From positions 229,742,348 through 229,806,347 of the forward strand of contig OY821518.1 in the NCBI GenBank assembly GCA_963682025.1: a stretch of 64,000 bases of DNA, read 5' to 3'. Shown here piece after piece: positions 1 through 9,690 of the stretch. The notes beneath the pieces were generated by a model. That model did no database searches, had not been told where the DNA came from, and was given only the letters and a program-made list of their open reading frames with translations. Position 1 is the stretch's first letter. Each line of letters opens with the position of its first letter. Source of the stretch: Cordilura impudica. Lineage: Eukaryota > Arthropoda > Insecta > Diptera > Scathophagidae. The position numbers and the translations under genes were made by a program.

Positions 1-599
1 CATGAATGAAACACATAGACGACTGCTGGCAGCAGCATTTGTAGTCGTATAGTCAGCTACTTGATTTTTCTGAATACGACAGCAACATATAATACAAATG
101 CTTTTTATTTAAATATACAATTACTTTTACTTATTTAAAATGCATTAGTACAACGTAAAAATAAATAAATTAGTTTAACGCCTTTTGATTATTAATGGAA
201 TTATAGCCTTTCATTTTGCGATTTTTTTTTTAAACAAAATAAAATATTTCATAGCACTAACTTCTTTTACATATTTTGTTATATTGTCAACACTATTTTT
301 GTTTTGTAGCCAACAAAACACACTTGCAGTTTTTTTTTTCTATTTGAAGAACATATGACTGCCATTGTTGCTGTTGTAGAGTTGTTTTTTTTTTGATTTT
401 GTTTCGTTAACTCTTTTGTATTAAAGCACCTCCAATATATGTATCCATTTTAGTTTGCAAATTCAGTATATTTATAATTTATTACTTACAGCAAAAAATA
501 ATAGAAACAATTTTATCAGTTATGCTTACGAAACTATATAAATAGACTTGAAGTTGGCTGCAAAAGCAGTAGCCTGTGTAAAGAACAAGTTAGCGACAT
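1..599. other. Unassigned AT-rich sequence
   Basis: No open frame that I can support on either strand. There are T-rich tracts and an isolated TATAAATAG at 537-545 with no recognisable transcript downstream. Confidence 0.4.
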
Positions 600-723
600 G
601 TAACTGTTACGTAACGTGTCAGCCTTTTTTTCACATGAAAAGTATTGGGACGTTCCGGTTACGTTCGGTAACTGTTTTAAATGATTTTCATGTAAAAAAA
701 AACAACTGACTCGTTACGATTAC
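600..723. repeat. Small imperfect inverted repeat (MITE-like)
   Basis: The left arm (about 600-646) and the right arm (about 680-723, reverse complemented) share a GTAAC/GTAAT start, a GTAACG-GTCAG core, a T-rich run and ACATGAAAA. This fits a short hairpin-forming non-autonomous element. The target duplication is not clear and no coding capacity is seen. Confidence 0.4.
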
Positions 724-871
724 GGGTAGAAAACATTGACCTTTTATATGTATTATAATGCTATGAATGCATTTATCTTTATTTTATTTTATTTATATAT
801 TCTTTTTTTTTTGTATTGTATATTATTTTTTTTTATTATTATTACTATTTCATTTAATTATTTTTTTCTTT

Positions 872-1760
872 AAATAAATTAATACATAAAAATTTGTTTT
901 TTAAATTATTGGTGAACTTTTACTCCCTTTACTTACTGCCTTTATATTAACTGGTAGTGTCTGCTTGTCGACAAAATTTTGGATCGATTTTTAGCCCCTT
1001 TCCCGTCAGCCAATCGATCTGAAATTTTGCATGCAGGCTCGTGGCAATGACAGAAATGATCTAACAAATTTTTTTAGTGATGCCAAAACAATGGAAACTT
1101 TTAAAATTTTCTACCAGAGTTCACAAAAAAATGTACAAAGGGTTTGTTTTTATTATATTATTACCACAACGACCACAAAAACAACAAGTCCAGCTATGAC
1201 AACAATGCAACATTTAGAATAACAACAGGAACAATATGGAAACATCATGTTTTTCATTTTTTTTTTAATTTTTCATAGATTTACCTGGACCTGTTCCACC
1301 GATTTTAATGATTTTTGAAGTAGAAATCTTCCCATGAATTTGGTGAATCATTCTCACTAAAAATTATCACCCTAGCTATCCTATTGAGGGCGTGATCGTG
1401 ACAAGAACAACATAGAAAATTATATTTTTTCAAGACTTTTTTTAGTTCTTCATTCAAATCTCGGGCCCTAATTGACCGATTTGGACGATTTTAAATAGCA
1501 AACTTTTCAGGATGTTAATGAATCATTTTTTATGCCAACGAGCACCCTAGCTGCCCGATTGATGCCGTCATCGTGATTTCCACAGACGGACAGACGGACA
1601 GACGGACAGACGGACATCGCTATATCAACTCCGGTTGTTATAAGGATCACAAATATATATATTTTATGGGGTCCAAATTTTTTTTTCTAATTATTACAAA
1701 CGGAATGACAAACTTATATATACCCTCTGCACACTGGAGTGGAGGGTATAATGATGCCAT
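872..1760 (+). repeat. mini-me / INE-type interspersed repeat, copy 1
   Basis: A dispersed repeat with a close direct copy at 60955-61880 and a short 5' piece at 24975-25110. It ends in a GACGGACA tetranucleotide tract (1584-1616), a conserved core of about 33 bp beginning ATCGCTATATCAACTCCGG, a TA-rich tract, and the sequence TATATACCCTCTGCAC before a GGGTATAA end. The layout (RGAC tract, core, TA tract) is that described for dipteran mini-me elements, which belong to the Helitron-related INE/DINE group. It is non-coding; open frames crossing it are chance. Confidence 0.65.
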
Positions 1761-1892
1761 AGTTACAAAAATTTGCGGCAGCACTGTCAATTGTTTGCAT
1801 TAAAAAACTTCTGACGGAAATCAGTGCGGCCAAGTGATGCTTTTTTGAAAGTTTTACTTTTATTATGCTGCGGTGATGCATAACTACTGCAT

Positions 1893-2087
1893 TTACGAAC
1901 GTACCCATACTTTTCGATTCTCACTGAATTTTATATTTGTAATTCCAGCTAAATTGTAAATGTTTTCTGCTGTTGAGTACCCTACTCGAAATCCGGCATG
2001 ATATTCTGTTATGACATTATGTTTTTCTAGCCACATATTCAGTCTATTATTCAGTATCCCCATAAATATTTTTGCAATTGAATTCAT
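1893..2087 (-). pseudogene. Reverse transcriptase fragment of a non-LTR element (family X)
   Basis: The minus-strand translation shows SIAKIFMGILNNRL, TEYHAGFR and a GYSTAENIYNL segment, which is the RT palm N-terminal region of an endonuclease/RT-type LINE. The copy at 24019-24216 on the plus strand carries the same block (CIAKFMMGAVNDRV, NEYQSVFRKNYST), so both belong to one family, called X here. This piece is separated from its endonuclease domain by the INE repeat at 2131-2938. No catalytic YADD is left in this copy. The clade is not assigned. Confidence 0.7.
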
Positions 2088-2130
2088 AAATGATATTCCT
2101 CCCTAAATAACTGACTATGGTTTTATCACC

Positions 2131-2938
2131 TTTTTATACCCTATACCACTATGTGGTTTGGGTATAATGACTTTGTGCTGCTGTTTGTAACAACCAAAAA
2201 TATTTGACCTACACCCATCTTTAATTATACCGATCGAATCAGAATCACTTTCTTCATCAGAATCACTTTCTTCTTTCACCGTCCGTCCGTCCGTCTGTGT
2301 GTCCATGTAAAGCTTGTAATCAAAGTGCAGGTCGCAACTATGAATATATTTTGATGAAATTTGGTATTTATTCTTTTATCGGCCATGCGATGAACGCTAT
2401 TGAAATTGGTGACAATCGGTCCATGTTCAGACCTAGCCCCCATACAAATGACCCCTATGAAATTGACTTAAATTGCCATAAGATCCAAATTATCATATAA
2501 ATCTTAGTCAAATTGGGTTTTGTATGTATTTATTACATCCATTAATAAGTAGTCCAAAAATGATCCCTATTGGACAACTCTTAGTCATAGGCCCCATTTA
2601 GAGCTGCTTCCCGATCTCCACTTAAATCTATCAAAAAACAAAAATATTGCACTGATTCTTCTCAAATTTTGTCTGTATATATTTTTGCAAAATACAAGAG
2701 ACTTTACCAAACATGGTCAGGATCGGTCCATTTTTGGGCCTAGTCCCCATATAGATATAGCATCCGATATGAAATTTTTCATATCTGCAGCCGAAAAAAT
2801 TAATAAAAATCCCACTCAAATTTGGTTTATGCTTATTTTCTATATCCAGTTAGTTGGGCCTGTGAGATAGGGTCTCTGAACGCATTGTATAGGGTATCGT
2901 ATAGTCGGTCTAGACCGACTATAATTTTCTTACTTGTT
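2131..2938 (-). mobile_element. INE-type (Helitron-like) non-autonomous element, full-length copy
   Basis: Reading on the minus strand it starts AACAAGTAAGAAAATTATAG with a perfect 22-bp palindrome (plus 2901-2922, centre GGTCTAGACC), continues through a conserved body, a GTCC tetranucleotide tract (2281-2298), and ends in the ACCCTATACCACTATGTGG hairpin (about 2137-2156). The same architecture is seen at 49256-49975 and several times at 51655-53225. It is inserted in a family-X LINE: the LINE sequence resumes on both sides. No coding capacity. Confidence 0.7.
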
Positions 2939-3890
2939 AATTCTAGATTTTTGAAATATTTTACTTTCTTAGCGCATCAAAGGATTTTTCACGAGCATGT
3001 TGGCATTTATAATTAAACCACCGGTTTTCCACTTCTAACGGTTTTACAGGTTTATATGTAGATTGAAGGATTAGCTGTTTGAATAATTTCTGTCAAATGC
3101 GACAATTCAAAACCTACATTTGCACGTTTATAAATATTTATTTGTTGGTTAAGATTATCTTTATATGTGTCAGCCTTTCTTTCATCTCATTTTAGTTTAG
3201 GCAGCAAATTCATTTTGTTATATAAATCATTATTTAAAAACAAAAGTAATAGTTAATAGTATAGACATATAGTCTGACCAAATTTTGTCTTCTACCTTGA
3301 AATGTTTAAAATTTTTCAGAATATTGTGCTAAACCGCACAAATGTCATTCACCGATTGACCCACACCACTGATGAATGTGAAATTCCCACTTCATCTCCC
3401 TCTGTACATCCGTTTATAATATGCAAGCCAAAATCTTGGTAGAATTCAATAAACAATTTACCTTTACTATTTACAGCGGTGTCTTTTGATTTTCTGATTG
3501 GGAGTCCAGCTTTAAAAGATTATTGCAAAAATTCATTTAACATCTGTTGTGTTTACCAATTCTAATGTTTAGATCATCAATTACAAATAGATTCATTATG
3601 TTCTTGTTTGTTAAAAAACTCCTTTGTGATTCAAAATTATCTTGCCATGTTGCTGCTCTGAGGTATAACATTTATTTCACAATTATTACTTTTTATTAAA
3701 ATGGATTCTATTTTTACTTCCCTTTTGGCACCCGTAAACACTGCCACTGCCTGTGCAAACCTTCTATCTCTCAACGTTGGTTTCCAATAAGTATCATAGC
3801 CCGTAAAAACTTCTTAAATCTGTCAACCTTTTCTTCAGAAATATGTGTCTCTAATAAATTTGTATTTGTATTTATTTATTAAATGCGATT
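2939..3890 (-). pseudogene. Endonuclease and linker region of non-LTR family X
   Basis: Minus-strand translation in shifting frames gives ETHISEEKVDRFKKF (the Glu-containing ETH motif of APE-type endonucleases), RRFAQAVAVFTGAKREVKI, GKLFIEFYQDFGLHIINGC, and near 3010 NRWFNYKCQHAREKSFDAL. The last block matches the plus-strand copy at 22257-22330 (NKWFDTQCKVAKEKSLEAL). At least four frame breaks and stops are present. It sits between the ORF1 pieces (4053-4718 and 9021-9245, upstream on this strand) and the RT piece (1893-2087), in the order expected for one LINE. Confidence 0.65.
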
Positions 3891-4194
3891 TTTTTAAATG
3901 AATTTTCTTCTCCAAGCCGTGAATATTATAAACAAGTACATTTACAGATATACTTATAATTTTTTAGGACAACTTTCTGTTACATTATAAATTTTCGATT
4001 TTCGATTTTTTTTTGGATTTAATACTAAGCTTTTTTTGATTATTTTTTTTTATCAGTTTTTTGAATTGATATTGGATAATATATTATGATAATTCGTATT
4101 CAGTGAGCCAATAATACCATATAGTTTTTGTAGAGTCTCAATACCTGATTTCCTTCCACTTACCAGCTCTTTCTGACTGTTGCAAATGTACCAG

Positions 4195-4417
4195 GGGGTT
4201 AATCGCCACATTCGATATCGAGTAAAATCAACCGAAATTCCATGTTTTGGCTTATTATTTAAAGAAGATATCAGATATCGTTTCAATTTTACTCTTAACT
4301 AGGAGGCCATAATTCGTTAACTGAAACAGAGTAAAATTGTTCTTAGTATTAGATTTTGGAAAATAAATAATTAATTTCGATCGAAAAATTTCGATAACGA
4401 ATGCGACGATTAGACCC
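4195..4417. mobile_element. CWG-target MITE, copy 1
   Basis: A 223-bp element with terminal inverted repeats GGGGTTAATCGCCACATTCG on the left and, reverse-complemented, GGGTCTAATCGTCGCATTCG on the right. It is flanked by CAG at 4192-4194 and 4418-4420. Copy 2 at 44986-45207 is 222 bp with a CTG duplication. Excision in silico restores the reading frame of the LINE ORF1 it interrupts, which fixes its ends. It has no coding capacity. A GGG-starting TIR with a 3-bp target duplication suggests a PIF/Harbinger-related source, but that is inference. Confidence 0.75.
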
Positions 4418-4704
4418 CAGTAGTTGTTAATACGCATCTTTTCGTTTAGCACTGTCACACGATGTTTGCGGCTTATGTTTTGTATTTCTCTCTTTAATTC
4501 AAGCATTCCCGTTTTTCCTGGTGCCGTTCGGTAGTTAGGTCACGATCAAGGTAAATTTTAGTACCGGCTAAATTTTTGGCATGTCGAAATATCTCTCTTA
4601 TGAGTACTACCGATCCTGATTGAAATTCTGCTATAATGCCTGTTTTACCGTCCTTCTCATATAGCTTCCTGGTGGACATTATGTTTATTTCTTTTGTAAG
4701 TTTC

Positions 4705-4718
4705 AGATTATTCTTACA
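4705..4718 (+). repeat. Target-site duplication of the Jockey-like element, left copy
   Basis: AGATTATTCTTACA at 4705-4718 is repeated exactly at 9021-9034, directly after the poly(A). The 14-bp length is typical of LINE insertion. Confidence 0.85.
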
Positions 4719-4887
4719 TCAGTCTTTAGCTAACCTTCGTTGCTGATGGTCGATTTGCTATTCACTAACCATTGTTGTTTATAGTTTTTTTCTTTTTGCA
4801 ACTGTACTCTTGATATTAAACAAACAATTATTGTTGTTATCTTTTACACACATTCTACATTGTGTTAAATTGTATGTGACTGATTAA

Positions 4888-6095
4888 ATGAATTCTAAGA
4901 AAAGAAGAGTATTTTGGCGTAATACCCCAAAATTCAAGAAACAAAAGCGCCAAATGCTAATAATAACCGGTTTTCACTATTAGATGATGAAAAAGATGAT
5001 GATTCCTACTCACTAGAAGAGGAACAACAAAGAGAAATCAGGGAGAGGATTCCGCCTTTGGTGATTGACTCATTACAAAGTTTTACAACTGTGTTAGAGC
5101 TTATTGGTCGAAGTTATAAATACAAAAGAATGTCCATTGGAACCAAAGTTATATCAGATAATATAATGCAATACACACAATATTTGAAAAAACTTAAAGA
5201 AGCAAAGCTAAAATTCTATACTCATCAATTTAAAGACGAAAAGACATTTAAAATAATGTTGTTTGGCCTTCCTAAGTTAAGTATTACTACTATTACTGAA
5301 GAATTTAAAAACACGTTTAATATAGTACCAACAAGTGTTAAAGAAGTCGTAACAAAAAGATCCAACATTGATGATGCACTCTACATGATTGAATTTGATA
5401 AGTTACACATTGCTAAACGTGATATTATAAAAATACGATTTTTTTATGGCATAGCTGTACATTGGAGGAATCCTCATAAAGGCAATAAGGGCCCGACATT
5501 GTGCTCCAAATGTTCTACGTATGGACATGGATCTGCAAATTGCTACCGTCTGCCAGTTTGTCCAGCTTGCGCTGGTGATCATGACTATTCTGAATGTACC
5601 ATAAATAAAAATACTACAAATACTCCAGTGATTTTCAAATGTTTTAATTGCTCTGCAAGAAACTTCAAAAATATAAATCATAGAGCTGACGACCCAAGAT
5701 GTCCGTGCCGAAAAGAATATCTAGAGATCCGTAGCAGAATCTCAGATAGAACAAGTCGACTACACCCAAGACCGATTGTTCCCGATTTACACATGCACTC
5801 TGCGAATATTCAAAGTGTTCATGACAACAGCCCAACTACATTAAGAAATGCTAATACTACGCCTACAATAAATAGAATTAGGTACTCAGATGTTACTAGA
5901 GAAAATGTTCCAAAGGTAAATAGAGATAGATACGCCGATCTAACTTTTGAAGATGATCCAATAGGTGATTGCGATGATTTACCTAATGAGCGGTTTTTAG
6001 ATATTTATTTCCAAGCATTAGATGACCTCCAAAAATGCAGAAATAAATACGACAAAATGAGGGTGCTAGGCAATATGCTTCATCATGTTATCTAA
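4888..6095 (+). pseudogene. Jockey-like ORF1 (Gag-like nucleic-acid-binding protein)
   Basis: ATG at 4888 opens MNSKKRRVFWRN; a one-base shift near 4950 is needed to reach the main frame (NRFSLLDDEKDDD, then 5058-6095). The main frame has a PRE-type domain (about residues 55-115 from 5058: KFYTHQFKDEKTFKI...FGLPKLS) and zinc knuckles: CSKCSTYGHGSANC (CX2CX4HX4C), CPACAGDHDYSEC and a third C/H-rich block CFNCSARNFKNINHRADDPRC. In Jockey-clade LINEs this protein coats the RNA and aids reverse transcription. Its stop overlaps the ORF2 start by 11 nt (6085-6095). The acidic C-terminus is not recognised. Confidence 0.85.
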
Positions 6096-8767
6096 TACCA
6101 ATAATTTAAAATGTATTAACGTTATGCACTGGAATGCCCAAGGCATATCTACCAATACAGCAATTGCTCAATTTGAGCGTTTTTTACACGATTTTGCAAT
6201 CGACATAGCTCTTATTAATAAAACGTTTCTGAAGCAACATCACAAATTTAGTCTCCCTAGTTATAAGATATATAGAGATGATAGACCCACTCATGGAGGG
6301 GGTGTTCTCATTGCCATTCGAGACTCAATTACTCATCAACTTTTACCTAAAGGTCAAACCTCACTTTTTGAGAATATTTCAATATCGTTAAATATTAATG
6401 GGCGATTAACAATTTTTACGTCGGCATACTGTCCCAAGTACAACAATAAATTTACAGGGGATCTAGACAAATTAACTAATATCCCTACTGACTTTTTTAT
6501 TTTTGGCGATTTTAATGCACGTCACACCAGCTGGAACTGTTTTGACAACAATACTTCAGGTAATGTTTTTTATCAACATTAATTACAGTCTAACTATTAC
6601 ATTTATTGTCAACATGATTTCACACGTTTTGGTCAATCTACCAACTACACCCAGCCCTCTACAGTTGACATAGTTTTGTCAAACTCCAATTTAAATATGA
6701 CCAATTTAGAAACGCATCCAAGCAGACTGAATTCAGATCACGTCCCTCTCACTTGCACTATAACTGGAAATGTTGCGAATTCAATAAAAATGACATCATT
6801 ATATCACTTAGCTAATTGGAATGAAATACGCTCTTGGGTTATAAACGAAATAAACAGTCGTGGGCTGAACAATGTGTGTATAAACTTTTTAAATATAGAT
6901 AACGTTTTGGAGAGCTTAACCGAAATAATAAATGGTGCTCATAATAAAGTTCCCACCAAACGTCTCAATCCATGGTGCAGAAAAATATCCCCAATAAGTG
7001 AATCCCTGATAATACAACGTAGAATTTATAGGCGACAACTTCAAAGGTGCGCAGACCAAGCTAGAAGACGTACGCTATCATCTATTTTAAAACAAATGAA
7101 TAGGTTAATAAATTTTCATCTAAATCAAGATAGAAATAAAAACTGGTCCAATTTTATTGCCACCTTATCTCATGGAAGTAAAATTTTTTGGAAAATTACT
7201 AAATCCATAAGGGGATATCGTCCTCTTTTAGGAAAGCTTACTGTAAATGATGTTGAATTATGTGACAATGAAAGTAAAGCAAATGCCATTGCGGAAGTTT
7301 TTGAGCAGTACCATAAAGTTTCACTCCATAACACCTCGACCATGGAAAGAGCAGTAAATAATTATAATTATATTGAAACCATTAATAGAAATATTCAAAA
7401 TGAAATTAATAATACTGTTTTGACCAATGTATCGGAAATTAAAGACATTATATTTCATCTCAAGAATAATAAAGCTCCTGGGCTAGATGGAATTAATACC
7501 ATCATGATGAAAAAAATGCCCGAAGAACTCCACAATGTTTTGTGTAGGGTTTACAATTTTTGTATAAGAATGGGATATTTCCCCAATCTGTTCAAAAAAG
7601 CTAGGGTGATTCCCATATATAAAAAAGGAAAAAATTCTAAATCATCTTCAAGCTATAGGCCAATAAGTATTCTCAGTGTTCTAGACAAAATATTTGAAAA
7701 AATTATTCATAAACGTTTAAAGGATTTTACTGAGGACAATTGTATTATTAAAAATGAGCAATTTGGGATTTCGTAGAGAGCACTCTACAGTACATCAAAT
7801 TAAGAGAATTGTTAATATAATTGAGTCTAATAAACTTGCAAGAAAAAGCACTGGAATAGTTTTCCTCGACATCGAAAAAGCTTTTGATTCGATTTGGCAT
7901 AATGCCGTAATTTATAAATTAAATCAGTTTGGATATCCATTGTATATACAAAAACTAATTAAAAGCTTTCTTGAAAAAAGAACTTTTGTTGTAGCAATAG
8001 ACAATATTCTATCCTCCACAAGACACATTCCAGCTGGTCTCCCCCAAGGATCTGTGCTATCTCCTACACTTTATTCGATTTTTACCTCAGATTTTGCAGT
8101 AGCAAGAAACAACACGGCAGCATTTTATGCTGATGACAGTGCGTTTATAAGTTCTTGTAAATTGTCCAATGCCATTATAAAAAAAATGCAGTCAAGCGTT
8201 GAAAAAAGTACCAAATATTTTGAAAAATGGAAAGTAGAAATTAACAATGAGAAAACACAGGCAATAATATTTCCATTTAATAAATCTCCTAAAAGGGTCC
8301 CAAATGGGCCACTAATAATTCATGGCAACGTTATATAGCTTAGTGATTCTATAAAATATCTGGGTGTCACATTAGACAAAAAACTAACATTTAAGCAGCA
8401 TATAGTAAACACCTGTAATAAAGCAATAAAATGTGGCAGAGCACTGTTTCCACTTTTAAATAGAAAATCGCACTTAAACGAAAAGAATAAACTACTTTTA
8501 TATAAATGTTGTATTCGTCCAATATTGTTGTATGGATTTCAAGTATGGTCCACAAAAGCTTGCAAAACAAACATTAAAAAGCTTCAAATAATTCAAAACA
8601 AGAATCTTAAAATCATACACAACTTACGGAAAAGGCATTCCACAGTTCATGTACATGAACATTTTAAACATGTAACATTATATATGGTTATGAGAAATTT
8701 GACACTGTCATTCGAAAATCGATGCAGAATGTCTGAGTTTGACATAATTAGAGAATTATTCGAGTAG
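6085..8767 (+). pseudogene. Jockey-like ORF2 (endonuclease-reverse transcriptase)
   Basis: From ATG 6085: an APE-type endonuclease with NVMHWNAQGI near the start, GGGVLIAIRD and FIFGDFNARHTSWN, followed by RT with NNKAPGLDGI, KARVIPIYKKG, DIEKAFDSIWHNA, AGLPQGSVLSPTLYS and the catalytic AFYADDSAF near 8121-8147, then the usual LINE C-terminus. Lesions: a TAA at 6580-6582, a one-base frameshift near 7760 (QFG to GFRREHS) and a TAG at 8336-8338. The endonuclease Glu expected in a LINETFL-type motif is Lys here (LINKTFL, about 6211-6234), which would remove metal binding even if the frame were intact. Confidence 0.9.
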
Positions 8768-9020
8768 TTTCTTATTTTTCTCTTCCATTTATGTGAAGAT
8801 ATCATATTAGAACCTACTCCCACTTCTCCTATAAAACTTTTATTTGACGTACATTATTAGGTTTTTTTTTAAATACTTTTCTCCTTATATTGAGCTATTA
8901 GGAATTGTAAAATTAGATAAAACGTTTTTATTTGTTGCAATACTATTTAATATAAGTAAGATCTCAAATATTGTAAATATTTTTATATACATATGAAATA
9001 AAAAAAAAAAAAAAAAAAAA

Positions 9021-9245
9021 AGATTATTCTTACAACAATCTTTTATAGCCTCATCTAAGGGCATTTTATAATTTATATTTTTAAAGATTATATTGTTACG
9101 CTTCGAGTGTCTCTGCAGGAATAAAACTTGTTGATGTTCTTTTTCTCTTTCTTCTTTAAAAAGTTGTACCTCCTTCTTTAAAATCTAAATAGATAAATTT
9201 GCGAGTTTAGCAGAAAAAATAGTCTCACTTAAAGTGTTTAAAACG
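9021..9245 (-). pseudogene. ORF1-like protein of non-LTR family X, N-terminal coiled-coil part
   Basis: Minus-strand translation gives a heptad-rich stretch (KKEVQLFKEEREKEHQQVLF, LQRHSKRNNIIFKNIN) that runs into ...DEAIKDCCKNNLKL and then, across the Jockey element, into KLTKEINIMSTRKLYEK at 4700-4650. An in-frame TAG lies upstream near 9188. Coiled coil plus basic C-terminal domain is the usual layout of LINE ORF1 proteins. The start codon is not identified. Confidence 0.5.
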
Positions 9246-9382
9246 ATTATTGCCTAATGTTATTCGCGTGTTACGGTATTTAAATTCGAACGATCAGTTA
9301 TTGTTGCATCTAAATGTTCCAATAATAATCTCTCCTTTGCTATCTTTTTAGAAGGAACCCAGAGGTAAAGTAAATGCTATTC

Positions 9383-9598
9383 GTTAACACGTTCACCGCT
9401 CAACGTCATGTATATGTGACGCTGTATTTTCTCTGCAAATCATGTCACATGTATGGGTCACATTTTGTTATAAATATATTTAGCTTCAATTTGTCTGTGT
9501 TTCTGGTAACCAATTTTGTTGTACTTTTTAGTTTCTAGTAGTTTCGTGTCATAAAAGTAGTGCTTTTTGAGGAGAAGGGTTGAAAAAGTGTATATTTT
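9383..9598. repeat. Possible piggyBac-like left end
   Basis: TTAACACGTTCACCGCTCA at 9383 followed by several GTCAC/GTGAC boxes (CATGTATATGTGAC, CATGTCACATG, GGGTCACA) resembles piggyBac-like termini: a TTAA target, a GC-richer first 15 bp, and subterminal GTCACAT repeats. A piggyBac-like transposase begins at about 13105 on the same strand, separated by an INE tail and a truncated Copia. Whether this end belongs to that transposase is not proven. Confidence 0.35.
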
Positions 9599-9690
9599 GA
9601 TACCCTATACCACTATGTGGTTATGGTATAATATGGTGATGTTTGTAACTACCAAAAATATTTGAAATAGACCGATCGACTCAGAGTCAA
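9599..9690 (-). repeat. INE-type repeat, 3'-end fragment
   Basis: The TACCCTATACCACTATGTGG hairpin followed by GTTTGTAACTACCAAAAATAT and GACTCAGAGTC is the terminal segment of the INE family seen complete at 2131-2938. It is truncated exactly where the Copia gag sequence starts. Confidence 0.6.

Larger units (their letters stand above)
4053..4718 (-). pseudogene. ORF1-like protein of non-LTR family X, C-terminal part
   Basis: The minus-strand frame contains MSTRKLYEKDGKTG, AEFQSGSVVLIREIFRHAKN, LAGTKIYLDRDLTTER and NISRKHRVTVLNEKMRINNY. I read this as the C-terminal domain of a coiled-coil LINE ORF1 protein. The frame is interrupted by a 223-bp MITE (4195-4417). Removing the MITE and one CAG restores ...INNYWYICNSQKELV in frame, ending at 4053. 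The N-terminal coiled-coil part lies at 9021-9245, beyond a Jockey insertion. The function (nucleic-acid chaperone) is inferred from LINE ORF1 proteins in general. Confidence 0.6.
4719..9020 (+). mobile_element. Jockey-like non-LTR retrotransposon, full length
   Basis: The element begins TCAGTCTTTAGC, resembling the internal Jockey-clade promoter start, and has a 5' UTR (4719-4887), ORF1 (4888-6095), ORF2 (6085-8767) and a 3' UTR ending in an A-rich tail (8995-9020). It is bracketed by the 14-bp duplication AGATTATTCTTACA. It is inserted in opposite orientation into the ORF1 of a family-X LINE: the minus-strand ORF1 reading frame continues from 9035 to 4704 once it is removed. It has one ORF1 frameshift and one frameshift plus two stops in ORF2, so it is inactive. 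Confidence 0.9.

Noticed and set aside
537..545. TATAAATAG near the left edge as a gene promoter
   Set aside because: No initiator at the right distance leads to a transcript or frame that I can recognise; such words are frequent in AT-rich DNA.
1573..1803. Frame MISTDGQTDRRTDGHRYINS and its twin at 61699-62067 (first part)
   Set aside because: Translation of the GACGGACA tract and core of the mini-me repeat; only the later part at 61881 onward is RT-like.
5403..5681. Minus-strand frame within Jockey ORF1
   Set aside because: Antisense shadow of the zinc-knuckle region.
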